Part shown: piece after piece, positions 8,797-20,052 of the stretch
How positions within the stretch are numbered: position 1 is the first letter of the stretch
Layout: each line of letters starts with the position of its first letter
Source of the DNA: Candidatus Fredericiella danica
GTDB taxonomy: Bacteria; Chloroflexota; Anaerolineae; Caldilineales; Caldilineaceae
Reading direction: 5' to 3'
DNA: 64,000 nt
Assembly: GCA_016713335.1 (NCBI GenBank)
Contig: JADJPH010000016.1
Location: forward strand, 56,559-120,558
Notes under the pieces: model-generated
Databases searched by the model: none
What the model was told of the DNA's origin: nothing
The model's input: the letters and a program-made list of their open reading frames with translations, nothing else
Position numbers and translations under genes: made by a program

Positions 8797-10274
8797 ATGA
8801 CAAAGAAAGAAATCCTCGAATATCTGGCTCCGATCCGGCGATGGTGGTGGCTCATCTTGGGCGCCGCATTGATCTCTGCTGCGTCCAGCTACTTGTACCT
8901 GCGGACGCAGCCGGTGCTGTATCAGTCTCGGACCACGGTGATGGTTGGCAGCCCAATTCAGGATCCCAATCCAAGCAACAACCAATTTTATCTCACGCAG
9001 GTGCTGGCCCGCATCTACGCCGACCTGGCGGGCCGGAGTGCGGTGCGTGAAGCGGCCAAGGAAGCACTGGGTTTGGAATGGTTGCCGGAATATTCGGTCT
9101 ACGCCCTGCCAGATTCACAGGTCATCGAGATGGTGGTCACGGATGTTGATCCCTCCCGGGCGCAAAGCGTCGCGGTGGAGTTGGTCAACCAACTGGTGCG
9201 GTTGAGTCCATCGGGAGGAGAAGAAGTGGAGCGCCAGAATTTCGTAAAGCAGCAGCTTTCGAGTCTGGAACAGAGCATCACCGATACCCAAGATGAGCGG
9301 ACGCGGATAGATGATGAGTTGGCAAAAGCGCTGAGTGCACGTGAGATTCGGGCGATCCAAGATCAGAGCCGTGCCCTGGATGACAAATTGCGCGTGCTCC
9401 AGGCAAACTATGCTGCCCTGCTCACCAGTTCGGGTTCGAGTGCATTAAACACAATTCATGTCCTTGAACCCGCGTCACTGCCGGCCACGCCGGTGAATTC
9501 GCGCGCAATGTTGACCGTCCTGCTTGCAGCAGTGATTGGCGCGGCATTCGCCACGGCTGGCGCCTATGTGCTTGAGTTCATGGATGACACTCTGGCCAAA
9601 GTAGAGCAGGTTGAAAAACTGGGGCTGACGGCGCTCACTTCGGTGCCAACCATTCCGGATGGTGAACCGCCGACCAAACTGGTGATGGTCAGTAATCGCT
9701 ATTCATCTTCGGCGGAGGCGTATCGCGTCCTCCGGACCAATCTCCAATTTGCTTCGATCGATCGCCACCTCGGTGTCATGCAGATTACGAGTCCCAGTGT
9801 GGGGGAAGGCAAGTCATTGACCGCTGCCAATCTATCGCTTGCCTTGGCCCAATTGGGGCAGCAAGTGATCCTCATTGACGCGGATTTGCACCAGCCGACC
9901 CAGCATCGCTATTTCCAACTGGTCAACAATGTGGGCGTCACCACGGCGCTGTTGGGTAATCTGGATCTGGTCGAGAAAATGCTGAAGCCGACAAGTGTCC
10001 CCACCTTGCGGGTGCTGCCTTCCGGTCCGCTCCCGCCCAATCCCGCCGAACTTTTGGGGTCGCGGCGGATGGAGGAACTCATCGGCGTGCTCCGGACGAA
10101 GGCAGACATCGTGGTCATCGATAGTCCCCCGGTCACCGTGATCTCCGATGCCGCGGTGCTTGCCACGCGAGTTGACGGGGTGCTGCTTGTGCTACGGTCG
10201 GGCAAGACGCGCGCCTCGAAGCCGCAAAAGAATGCGTTGGATGCGTTGAAGCAGGTGCTGCAGCTCAGGGATGA
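8797..10274 (+). CDS. Wzz-type chain-length regulator fused to BY-kinase, C-terminus degraded
   Basis: Seen: a Wzz domain with first membrane span near 15-36, a Pro-rich motif (LPATPVNSRAM) before the second span (about 241-262), then a tyrosine-kinase P-loop domain with Walker A SPSVGEGKSLTAAN (about 330), Walker A' ILIDADLHQP (about 358) and Walker B DIVVIDSPPV (about 438). This protein controls polymer length and export by autophosphorylation cycles. The frame stays open to 10569, but homology stops near 10255 and a terminator begins at 10295, so the tail is not credible; a one-base shift gives a stop at 10272-10274, used here. The usual end of the kinase domain and the Tyr cluster are missing: either a real deletion or sequence error. 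Confidence 0.8.
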
Positions 10275-10294
10275 ATTTTCGGACATGTCGTGTG

Positions 10295-10335
10295 AGTGGC
10301 TCGTCTTTCAGGGGATGAGCCACTTCTGTTTTCTT
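10295..10335 (+). terminator. Intrinsic terminator after the Wzz/BY-kinase gene
   Basis: AGTGGCTC (10295-10302) pairs perfectly with GAGCCACT (10317-10324), followed by the T-rich run TCTGTTTTCTT. It closes the first operon and lies inside the apparent C-terminal extension of the kinase frame, which shows that extension is not protein. Confidence 0.7.
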
Positions 10336-10349
10336 GTGATCTGCCTACC

Positions 10350-10547
10350 CTACGCGTTAGGCGTAAGCACCCCATCGTTCCGGTTGTCGGCTTTGCGGCT
10401 GGTCAAGAGCGAATGCCGGATCGGCACTTCCTGCAAGTCGGCAGGTAAGCGGTCCTCGCTTGAACCAGCACAAGCCGCGATCACCGTCACGGTGGCGATG
10501 GCAGACATCAGAAATAAAACTACGGCAGCGAGCAGAATAGGCAACAT
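10350..10547 (-). CDS. Small membrane peptide, 65 residues, unknown function
   Basis: Reads leftward from ATG 10547. It starts with one strongly hydrophobic segment (LLAAVVLFLMSAIATVTVIA) followed by a polar 40-residue tail with several acidic and basic residues. I do not recognise a family. Support for reality is context: it has a good sigma70-type promoter (10685-10713) with a leader of about 130 bases, and the plus-strand gene is already terminated here. The ribosome site is weak (CGGA about ten bases before the ATG). It could be a membrane peptide modulating the neighbouring polysaccharide machinery, but nothing proves that. Confidence 0.45.
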   Translation of the reverse strand: MLPILLAAVVLFLMSAIATVTVIAACAGSSEDRLPADLQEVPIRHSLLTSRKADNRNDGVLTPNA

Positions 10548-10684
10548 TTTGACAATTCCGCAAATATAACGACAACATGATCAAGCGCGAAGAAGGGAGC
10601 GACGGACGATTTGCGTGCCGCGTGAGGCATCGCAAGGGCATGGATTGGGACGCCGACGACGTCACCGCCCTTTGGCCTGCCCGC

Positions 10685-10713
10685 AGTATACTCTGCTTTA
10701 AGCTAAATGTAAA
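10685..10713 (-). promoter_or_regulatory. Leftward promoter for the small membrane peptide
   Basis: Read on the minus strand: TTTACA (plus 10708-10713), a 17-base spacer, then TATACT (plus 10685-10690). Hexamers and spacing are close to the sigma70 consensus. It is the best promoter match found in the window. Confidence 0.6.
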
Positions 10714-10719
10714 GTGGCT

Positions 10720-10739
10720 TTTTAACCTACCTTTAACCA
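10720..10739 (-). promoter_or_regulatory. Tandem 11-bp-spaced direct repeats, Pho-box-like activator site
   Basis: TTTAACCT (10721-10728) and TTTAACCA (10732-10739) are separated by 3 bp, an 11-bp period, and end eight bases from the -35 of the leftward promoter. OmpR/PhoB-family regulators bind such direct repeats. The sequence fits the SphR Pho-box consensus known from Synechocystis (Py-TTAA-Py-Py-T/A, 3-bp gaps), quoted from memory. Only two repeats are clear. Confidence 0.45.
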
Positions 10740-10832
10740 GTTATTTGACGCAGGTGCGTACGTCATATGTGGGTGCATACTATTGGCGACGCCATTTGTC
10801 AGCGAATTGTAATCGCAGCCTACAGAAGGCTC

Positions 10833-10841
10833 TGCTACACT
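10833..10841 (+). promoter_or_regulatory. Extended -10 promoter before the acetyltransferase gene
   Basis: TGC (10833-10835) followed by TACACT (10836-10841). Transcription would begin near 10848, consistent with the GTG start at 10897 and its AAGGAG site. No matching -35. Confidence 0.4.
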
Positions 10842-10896
10842 AGGTGCGCCGGGAATGGCCGGTTTGAAAGATGATTGTGTAAGGAGTGAAGAAGTC

Positions 10897-11661
10897 GTGG
10901 GTCGCATGGACGTTCCTGAATCGAAGGGTGGCGGCTTACGGCTTTATATTGACCGGCAGGCCAGTTCCGTCGGACGCTATTGGTTGGAACAACTGCTCTT
11001 CGCTCTTTTCAGTTGGATCCCAACGGTCATTGGCATTGGGGTCCGTGCAATTGCTTATCGATTGATTTTACGGATGGACGGTATTGCAGCCATTGAAGCT
11101 GGTGTGCGGATCCGTTTTGCCGACCGTGTTCATCCTTGGGCGCAATGTTTACCTGGATCAGGGTGTCTATTTGCATGCATGCCCGGATGGGATTGATATC
11201 GGCGACAACAGCTTTGTGATGCATGGTTCGGTTTTGCATGTTTACAATTTTCGTAAGCTTCCCCACGCGTTCATACGCATCGGGAGCAATAGCTTGATTG
11301 GCGAATACAACGTTCTGCGCGGTCAGGGCGGGATCGCGATTGGTGACCGGGTCTACACTGCGCCCCAGGTGCAATTGTTGGCAGTCAACCATATCTATGA
11401 TGATCCGGCACGGCCGATGGTCGAGCAAGGTATCACCGCCGACGGAATCGTTGTTGAAGATGACGTTTGATTGGAGCAGGTGCCATCATAACAGATGGCG
11501 TACGGATCGAGGGGCAGTCGTGGCTGCCGGCGCGGTCGTTACGCAGGGATGTGGCGCCACACACAGTCGTTGGTGGCGTTCCGGCGCGCGTGCTCAAGTC
11601 AATTGGTCAGGATCGCCAGCCGGATAAGACCTCGAAGCGAGGTGCGGTGGTGCACTACTGA
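10897..11661 (+). CDS. Hexapeptide-repeat acyltransferase (sugar O/N-acetyltransferase), several frame breaks
   Basis: Left-handed beta-helix acyltransferase of the WbbJ/maltose-acetyltransferase type that would transfer acetyl from acetyl-CoA to a sugar. Pieces in successive frames join as one protein: a leading hydrophobic helix, then IDIGDNSFVMHGSVLHVY, IRIGSNSLIGEYNVLRG, VNHIYDDPARPM (the catalytic His region), IGAGAIITDGV, GAVVAAGAVVT and VAPHTVVGGVPARVLKSIG. Breaks lie near 11140, 11467 (GTTTGATTGG where GTTTGGATTGG is expected), 11511 (G run) and 11545. GTG 10897 is chosen because AAGGAG (10881-10886) precedes it. Its acceptor is unknown. First gene of the second transcription unit. 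Confidence 0.75.
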
Positions 11662-11738
11662 TCGCTTGCGTCGATGTTGGCAGTGCGTGGGGTTGAAATC
11701 CAGCCCGTAGAACAAAAGTAGGATGAAGGAAGGTTTGC

Positions 11739-13007
11739 ATGACGATGCTAAGCATTGTGATCCCGGCGTACAATGAGGAAGACGGCATACTGGATATTAT
11801 GACGCGCGTGCTGGCTGTTCGCCCGGCGCTCAAGGATGCGGGTGTTGATGAGATGGAACTGATCGTTGTCGACGATGGTTCCAAGGATCGGACTGCTGAA
11901 CTTGTATTGGCGCAGCCTGATGTGAAACTCGTGCAACACAAGAACAACGGCGGCTATGGCGCGGCGCTGAAGACCGGTTTTGCGGCTGCACAGGGCGAGT
12001 GGATTGGTTTTCTCGATGCTGACGGCACTTATCCGCCGGAGTACTTTCCCAAGCTCTATGCCGCCGGCGTGCAGCAAGGCGCTGACATCGTGATCGGTTC
12101 GCGGATGGCAGGGGAAAAGAGCGAGATGCCAAAAGTGCGGCGTCTTGGCAATCTGATCTTTGCGCGCCTGGTCAACATTATCAGTGCTTCCAACATCACG
12201 GACTCCGCCAGCGGCATGCGTATTTTTAAGCGCGATGTTTTGGCGAAGCTGTATCCACTGCCAGATGGACTTAACCTGACCCCCGTGATGAGCACAAGGG
12301 CGCTGCATGAGCAGGTGAAGATGGTGGAAGTGGCCATTCCCTACAGTGAGCGCGTCGGCCGTTCGAAGTTGAGTGTAGTCCGCGACGGCTATCGCTTTGG
12401 CCAGTCGATTGTGTGGACCGCGCTTTCCTATAATCCGGCGCGCTTGCTGGGAATCATCGGCCTGGCATCCCTGGTAATTGCAGCGATTGTCGCCGTGGTC
12501 GTTGTCATTGCGCGGCTGCAGGGGGTGACGTCCATCAGTTCGATCGGGGCATGGGCGCTATTTGCGGCGCTTGTGTTGGCTGTGGCCGGTGTCAGTGTCC
12601 TGACGCTTGGGGTCAGCTTTAACTATTTTGTCGCCCTGTTCCACAAGACGCCGGTGCGTCAGGGGTTCTTTGGACGCCCCATCTTTCCCGGGCTCGAGCA
12701 GCATTTCGGCTGGTTTGGCCTGGCCTCGTTGGTTTTGGGCGTGATCGTGGCTGTCGCTTCATTCTTGTTTGCCCTGAGCGGAGGCACCGTCTCGCAACTC
12801 TGGGTTTATTATCTGGCGAGTGCCAGTTTTGCCCTGATTGGAATCCAGCTCATGATCGCCTGGGTGCAAATGCAGGTATTTGATTCATTGCGGATTCGCG
12901 ATGAACTCGCGGCTGACGATCTTCGCGGCAAGGAGACGATGGCCGAGCCTCGTTTGTCTGCCGGCCATGATTTCAAGGCGGATTCGTTGCAAGTGCGTGT
13001 GCCCTAA
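11739..13007 (+). CDS. GT2 glycosyltransferase with C-terminal membrane spans (polyprenyl-phosphate type)
   Basis: 422 residues. N-terminal GT-A domain like dolichol-phosphate mannosyltransferases: SIVIPAYNEE (about 4-13), VVDDGSKDRT (about 44-53), NGGYGAALKTG, FLDADGTYPPE (the metal-binding DAD), and a GRSKLSVVRDG motif. After residue 225 there are about five to six hydrophobic segments. The family moves a sugar from a nucleotide donor to undecaprenyl phosphate, giving a lipid-linked donor used outside the membrane for side branches. AAGGAAGG precedes the ATG by six bases. A hairpin follows the stop. Confidence 0.88.
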   Translation: MTMLSIVIPAYNEEDGILDIMTRVLAVRPALKDAGVDEMELIVVDDGSKDRTAELVLAQPDVKLVQHKNNGGYGAALKTGFAAAQGEWIGFLDADGTYPPEYFPKLYAAGVQQGADIVIGSRMAGEKSEMPKVRRLGNLIFARLVNIISASNITDSASGMRIFKRDVLAKLYPLPDGLNLTPVMSTRALHEQVKMVEVAIPYSERVGRSKLSVVRDGYRFGQSIVWTALSYNPARLLGIIGLASLVIAAIVAVVVVIARLQGVTSISSIGAWALFAALVLAVAGVSVLTLGVSFNYFVALFHKTPVRQGFFGRPIFPGLEQHFGWFGLASLVLGVIVAVASFLFALSGGTVSQLWVYYLASASFALIGIQLMIAWVQMQVFDSLRIRDELAADDLRGKETMAEPRLSAGHDFKADSLQVRVP

Positions 13008-13034
13008 CGGCGCGCCGGAATGTAGATGAGGCGG

Positions 13035-13067
13035 ACCGGTGCGCACCGTAGGAATGGTGCGCCGGTT
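13035..13067 (+). terminator. GC-rich hairpin after the GT2 gene
   Basis: ACCGGTGCGCACC (13035-13047) pairs with GGTGCGCCGGT (13056-13066) with a two-base bulge and an 8-nt loop. There is no strong T run, so it may be a weak terminator or mRNA-end stabiliser. Confidence 0.4.
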
Positions 13068-13141
13068 CAAGTAAGCTGTTTGTGCCCTTGCAGGGGATCG
13101 CACAGCAGCGCAACGTGTGGCTCAAGGAGAAATTAATCCAG

Positions 13142-14841
<1,700 letters not shown>

Positions 14842-14905
14842 GGGGTGTAGGGGCGGACAGGTGGTCTGTGGCCGGTTGACGCCGGTAGTGCACACAATCA
14901 AATAT

Positions 14906-14996
14906 GCATTGGTAACGATGCCGGGCACTGGCGAAGATGCGGCTGATCGGGTACGATCAGGTTGCCAGTGCCCGGCATTGTGTGACCGGCCAATGC
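14906..14996 (+). repeat. Nested three-tier palindromic element between radical SAM and wzy genes
   Basis: ATGCCGGGCACTGGC (14918-14932) and GCCAGTGCCCGGCAT (14964-14978) are a perfect 15-bp inverted repeat. Inside, CTGATCG (14943-14949) and CGATCAG (14954-14960) pair around a 4-base loop. Outside, GCATTGG (14906-14912) and CCAATGC (14990-14996) pair as well. No T run follows. It could be a REP-like mobile palindrome, a very stable mRNA structure or an attenuator. Confidence 0.7.
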
Positions 14997-15039
14997 CAGA
15001 GCGTGGACGTGTTGTACTGCAAGACCGTGATCGAAGCGG

Positions 15040-16749
15040 ATGAGACTGTGCGCCGGTGGAATGGCCATAAACGAGCCGGGAATGAATTCAACAGAATCTT
15101 ATGTGCGGCCAGCGCCGCGCGCAAAACTGGGTCAGCGCGGCGTCGCCACCGATCATGCCGCCCTGGCGCTAGCGATTTCTTCGACCGCGATTTTTGTGCT
15201 GTCGGCCCTGCTGGCCTTCTTGATTGCCCATGATCAACTGGTTGCGCGGTCAAAACTGACCCTGATGATGGTCGGACTGCTCTTGCCGCTGGCGTTTGCG
15301 GTCTTTGCAAGGGATCGCTGGGAGACTGCGTTGGCCACCGTCGCCGTTGCTTGTGGTTTTGGCGCCGGGATGATCGGTTTTACGGATATTATCCTGCGCA
15401 TTGGGGGCGACACCGGTTCGGCTGCTGGGAGTCTGGTGGAGTTGCTGCCGCTGGCGGGCATCGGCTTGATTTGGGCCTGGGCGCGGCGGGCGTGGGCCTT
15501 GTTTGCGGCGCTGATCGCGTGTGCGCTCCTGGGGCTCGTTGCCCTGTTCATGAGCGGCGAAAATTCGGCCTGGATCGGCTTTGTGGGGGGTGTTTTGCTG
15601 GGTATGGTGCTGTACTGGCACTTCACGGTGGAGCGGTATCGAAATGTGCTCTACTTGATTGAGGCCATCCTTGTGGGGCTGTTCATTCTAGCACTGGTCG
15701 CCTATCTATTGCTGCTATTGGCGCCTGAATCGGCGTATGCGCGTGTGGTGAGCAACCTGCCGCCCTTCTATCAGAATCGCTTAATTCTTTGGCGCAGTGC
15801 GCTGCCCGGTATTCAGGACTATGTCTATACCGGGAGTGGGCTCGGAAATGCGGCGATGGTGTTATCGAGTTACGTCTATCTGTTGCACGTGCCGTACGTT
15901 TTTCATGTCCATAACCTGTATCTGGAAATCTTCCTTGAGCAGGGTGTTGCTGGGCTTGTGGGTTTTCTCGGGATGTTGGTTGCGAGTTTGTGGTCAGTCG
16001 TGATCACGCTTCGGCAGGGAAACCCTCGCTACCAACGGTATGCAGTTTGCATCGGCATTTCGCTGTTTTCATTGGCAATTGCCGGATTGTTTTAATCAGA
16101 TGTGTACGCCGGGCAACTGGCCGCCCTCCTGTTCCTGCCTTTTGGTTTCGCGTGGGTCTTGGGTGAGCACGCAGTGGTGCAGCGGACGGTGCGCGAACCG
16201 TGGACACGGAAGGTGCGAGCACGTGAATTGGCCGTTGGATTGGTGCCGATTGCAATTCTACTGGTGATTGCAGTGCTGCCTGGGTCGCGGGCGCAATGGT
16301 TCGCAAACCTGGGTGCGGTTTCCCAGGCGCGCGCCGAACTCGGCCAGTTCCGGTGGCCACTCTGGCAGATTCAGGACGAACTACGGCGTGACGAGAAGAT
16401 CGATCTATCACAGGCCGAGGGCTTTTACAATCGTGCTTTGGCGGCCAACCCGGACAATGTCACGGCGCTGCGTAGACTTGGCCAGATCGCGGTGTCACGC
16501 GGGGACTGGCAACTTGCGCAAAGCCATCTTGAGCATGGCTATTCGTTGGAGCAGGAACAGAATGGCATTCGTCAGTTGCTCGGCGAGGTCTATGCGGTGA
16601 CGGGGAGGCTCGATGCGGCGGCAACGTTGTGGGGCACGGTGGACAATCGCCAACAGCAGCTGCAAGCACGGCAATGGTGGTATTCTTATATCAATGATCC
16701 GGCTGCAGCCGCCAATGTGCAGGCTGCGCTTGAAGCGTCCGAAAAGTAG
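15040..16749 (+). CDS. O-antigen polymerase/ligase-like membrane protein with C-terminal TPR (in-frame stop at 16093)
   Basis: The first 351 codons encode about ten membrane spans and the Wzy/WaaL-type loop (PPFYQNRLILWRSALPGIQDY, GSGLGNAAMVL, HVHNLYLEIFLEQGVAGLVGF). A TAA at 16093 interrupts; the same frame resumes at once with two more hydrophobic segments and, from about 16370, a soluble part with TPR-like helices (YNRALAANPDNVTALRRLGQIAVSRGDW). The protein would polymerise or ligate lipid-linked repeat units outside the membrane. The stop could be a substitution, or two indels in GTTTTAATCAGATGTGTAC that together keep frame. Start codon uncertain: ATGs at 15040, 15061 and 15082 are in frame, none with a good ribosome site. 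Confidence 0.78.
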
Positions 16750-16754
16750 GAGTT

Positions 16755-17144
16755 ATGAGCGAACAATTGTCCCAGGCCTGGTGGTTGATCCTGATATCGG
16801 TGGCATCCGGGGTTGCAGGTCAGACCTGTCTGAAACTTGGTCTCACGGGGGACCGCGGTGGCAGCGCTGATCAGGGACTGATGGGGTTGGTGATGGTTAT
16901 CATCACGTCGCCACTCGTTCTCTTGGGGTTACTCTTATATGGCATCGGCGCCTTGTCCTGGATCGCGGTATTGCGGCGCATGGACCTGAGCTATGCATAC
17001 CCGTTTTTGGCGTTGAATTTCATTTTGATTGCCCTTGTCTCACGGTTTTTCCTGGGTGAATCCATTCCGCCGATGCGGTGGGTGGGCATTGGCGCCATCG
17101 TGGCCGGCATCCTGGTGATTGCCTACACAGGCGCCCCAAAGTAG
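16755..17144 (+). CDS. Small four-span DMT/EamA-like membrane protein
   Basis: 129 residues with four hydrophobic segments and the pattern of half-size drug/metabolite transporters (ASGVAGQTCLKLGL, LSYAYPFLALNFILIALVSRFFLGE, IGAIVAGILVIAYTG). Close in layout to ArnE/ArnF and other small flippase partners that move undecaprenyl-phosphate sugars. With a GT2 of the polyprenyl-phosphate type at 11739, a role in flipping such a lipid-linked sugar is a reasonable guess. Starts five bases after the polymerase stop, with AGGAG overlapping that stop. Confidence 0.75.
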   Translation: MSEQLSQAWWLILISVASGVAGQTCLKLGLTGDRGGSADQGLMGLVMVIITSPLVLLGLLLYGIGALSWIAVLRRMDLSYAYPFLALNFILIALVSRFFLGESIPPMRWVGIGAIVAGILVIAYTGAPK

Positions 17145-17153
17145 TTTGGCGGT

Positions 17154-18732
17154 ATGACACGGAGGGCAGTGGTTCTGTCGATGGGAATGCAAGTGCGCAT
17201 CCGGCTTGCTTCAGCTAGTTTAATGGTGGTGCTCGCGGCAGTCGTGGCGCTTGCAACCGTACAAGTCGCATTGGGCGCACTGAACTGGGATCCGGCGCGA
17301 CCGATCCCGGGCTTTCTTGCGCGCACCCTGCCGCCAATCATGATTGCCGACGACAACCGTACGGTGCACGCCTTTGCATCGCAGTTTGTGGGCGATGGGG
17401 ACGACGAAGAGGATTATGTTGAGCGGGTCATCGTCTATCGCCAGTGGACGCTGGCTGATGGGTGGAGCGATTTGAACGATATTGTCATCAGCCCGCTCAA
17501 GGCGCAGGCGCGGGTCAAGGCGGTTCACCTGGACGATTCAGGGTTCTTCCATCTGATCTTCTATGGTGGCGACGAACAAGAAGCCAATCTTTACTATACC
17601 TTTGCGCCTGCTGCCCTGGCCGGTAATGCACATGCGTGGAGTGAGCCAGTCGCGATCGGCCCGTCGCCGATTACCCCCGATGTTGCCGGACTCGTTGGTG
17701 ATGGCAAAGGTAACATGGTGATGGTGTACAGCGGCAACCTTGGTGAAGGCAACACCTTGTACGCCGTATATTCGTTTGACGAAGGGGTTAGTTGGACAGC
17801 GCCAGAGCGCGTCTTTTCCACCTTCACGTCGACCGAGAAGGCATTTGACTTTCAACTCAGTTACGGAGACTCGGGCGCCGTCCACATGGTCTGGAATGTC
17901 ACCGACAAGACCGGTAAAAACGTGTCGGGCTATTACGCAAGACTTGACCAGTTGACGCCGGAGGGCGAGTGGAGTGAAGCTGTGTCATTGGCGCCATCTG
18001 TCCAGCTGGGTGTCGCCATCCCTGCGGTGACGGAATATGATGGCGAAGTGTTTGTCATGTACAACAATGGTCTGGGGGAATCGGCGGCGCCAGTGCAGTG
18101 GTTCCAGCGTTCATCAGATGGTGGCAAGACTTGGAGTGAGCCGATTCGGCCATTTCCAAATCACATTGGGCGTAATGGTTCGATCTCTTTTGTCAGGGAT
18201 GGCAGTGGCACGCTGCACGTGTTTTTCGGGCAACGTATTCCGAGCGGTGGTGACAACAAAAAGTACGTGCGTGATATGTGGCATGCTACGTGGCGGGGTG
18301 GCTCATGGGGGGCCGCTGGAACCGGTCGTGTCGGGCAATCCGCGGGATGACTTCGATCCTTACGATGCGAATGCTGTCGTGAGTCAGGGAAACGTCATCT
18401 TGACCACCTGGCGGACGGACCCAGGGCGCCCTGTGAACGGTGTCTTCTACTCCGTTGCGGAGGTTGACGCACCGGAAAGCACGGTGGTGCTGTTGCCGGT
18501 GCCAACGCCCACGCCAACGCCGCCGCGCACACGATCGCAGCCGACCGCAGCAAGCGACATATTGGTGTTGCCTGCAACACCGGCAGTTGCTGCGCCTGGC
18601 GAACTCAATCCATCTCAACCATTAGAAAATCCTGGCAATCCCGGTGCGCCGCTCGTGGTGGGGGTGGCGCCTGCGGTGGTGATCACGGCTGGATTTTTGC
18701 TCGTCGCCTATGTCTGGCGGCGTCGAAGTTAG
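17154..18732 (+). CDS. Sialidase/BNR-like secreted protein with C-terminal membrane anchor (frame break near 18308)
   Basis: Signal peptide in the first 40 residues (LMVVLAAVVALATVQVALG). The body has repeated beta-propeller blades with BNR/Asp-box-like turns: SFDEGVSWTAPE, SSDGGKTWSEPI, and partial ones in between. At six G (18306-18311) the frame shifts; the other frame continues with GNPRDDFDPYDANAVV, a PTPTPTPP linker and a final membrane span (VVGVAPAVVITAGFLLVAYVW) ending RRRS. So it is exported and anchored by its C-terminus. Active-site residues of true sialidases cannot be confirmed, and a glycan-binding role is as likely as hydrolysis. Confidence 0.7.
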
Positions 18733-18753
18733 TATCTCGAGGGGAATTGTTCG

Positions 18754-20052
18754 ATGACTGCGACAGTACATTTCGAAAACGTTTCCAAGCTTTACAACCT
18801 TGGTCTGACGCGCACCAGTCTCCCGACCATGGCGTCGAACTGGATCCGTCAGAAGGTAAAAGGTGGTCCGCCGCCGGCGTCCACCAAGCGGGATTTCTGG
18901 GCATTGCGGGATGTAAGTTTCGACCTGGAGCAAGGGCAATCGCTTGCACTGGTTGGGCCTAACGGCGCCGGCAAGACGACGATTCTAAAGTTGCTGGCAA
19001 AGATCACCAAGCCAACTTCGGGATCGCTCTGGTCGACCGGGCAACTTTCGGCCCTGATTGAGCTTGGCGCCGGGTTTCACCCTGACCTCACCGGTCGGGA
19101 GAACATATATCTAAATGGCACCATCCTGGGATTGAGCCGGCGCCAGGTCCAGGAGCGGTTCGACGAGATCGTGGCTTTCTCCGAACTCGAAGGGTTTATC
19201 GACACACCTGTGAAGCGCTATTCGTCAGGCATGGTGGTGCGCCTCGGTTTTGCGGTTGCCTCGTGTATCGAGCAAGAGGTGCTACTTGTGGATGAGGTCC
19301 TTGCTGTCGGTGATGTATCCTTCCAACAGAAGTGCCTGAACCGGATCCATCAGCTTATCAAAGGCGGAACGACCATCATCTTCGTTTCGCACAACTTCTA
19401 TTTGGTGCAGGCTGTGTGCAACATGGCCGTCTATATCGATCACGGTCAGATCAGGCATTTCGGCTCCACCAACGATGTCATAGAAATGTATGAGCGTGAC
19501 CTGCATGTCCAACGTGCCGACAAATTTGAAGGCAAGCAACAGAAGCAGTTTGTGGGCACTGACATCGAGGTGACGAAGGTGGAGATGGTCGGGATGGACG
19601 GTGAGCGTGCGCAGGTGTACCAGAACCGGCAGCCGGCCCAGATCAAGATTCACTACACTGCGTTTCGCGACATGGGACCGCTGAGCCTCTCGGTGCATGT
19701 CACTCGTTCGGATGGTGTGACGGCGTGCCAGCTTCGCACGAAGCTCGACGATGTGCAGTTTTCATTTGCGCGTGGGAGCGGTGTCGTGACGGTGGCACTG
19801 GAACCGCTGCAGTTGGTGACCGGCTCGTACTATGTAGAAGGAAGCATCCTCAACGAGAGCGATTCCATGGAGATTTACTCCCGGTTCTCTGAATGGTTCA
19901 GTGTACAGGGACGTGGTTTTAGTTACGAGGACAGCGGCGGCGTTTACGAACCGATTGCTCGGTGGAGCCATGTGACCCAGCCGGAAGCTGCACTCCCTGC
20001 GCCAGCCGACACTGTGAGCGAGCAGTTAAATCAGGAGAAAGTTGCGCTATGA
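18754..20052 (+). CDS. wzt: Polysaccharide ABC exporter, ATP-binding subunit
   Basis: 432 residues. Walker A GPNGAGKTT (about 69-77), signature YSSGMVVRL (about 155), Walker B LLVDEVLAVGD (about 177-187), H-loop FVSHN (about 209). The ELGAGFHPDLTGRENIYLNG stretch is typical of Wzt/TagH exporters. A C-terminal beta-sandwich (about 255-400) resembles the Wzt carbohydrate-binding domain that recognises the non-reducing end of the chain. It powers export of the lipid-linked polymer. Overlaps the permease gene by ATGA at 20049-20052. Confidence 0.92.
   Translation: MTATVHFENVSKLYNLGLTRTSLPTMASNWIRQKVKGGPPPASTKRDFWALRDVSFDLEQGQSLALVGPNGAGKTTILKLLAKITKPTSGSLWSTGQLSALIELGAGFHPDLTGRENIYLNGTILGLSRRQVQERFDEIVAFSELEGFIDTPVKRYSSGMVVRLGFAVASCIEQEVLLVDEVLAVGDVSFQQKCLNRIHQLIKGGTTIIFVSHNFYLVQAVCNMAVYIDHGQIRHFGSTNDVIEMYERDLHVQRADKFEGKQQKQFVGTDIEVTKVEMVGMDGERAQVYQNRQPAQIKIHYTAFRDMGPLSLSVHVTRSDGVTACQLRTKLDDVQFSFARGSGVVTVALEPLQLVTGSYYVEGSILNESDSMEIYSRFSEWFSVQGRGFSYEDSGGVYEPIARWSHVTQPEAALPAPADTVSEQLNQEKVAL

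Noticed and set aside
14906..14996. Cobalamin riboswitch next to the B12/radical SAM gene
   Set aside because: The structure is a simple nested hairpin without the conserved B12-box sequence, and it lies after, not before, that gene.
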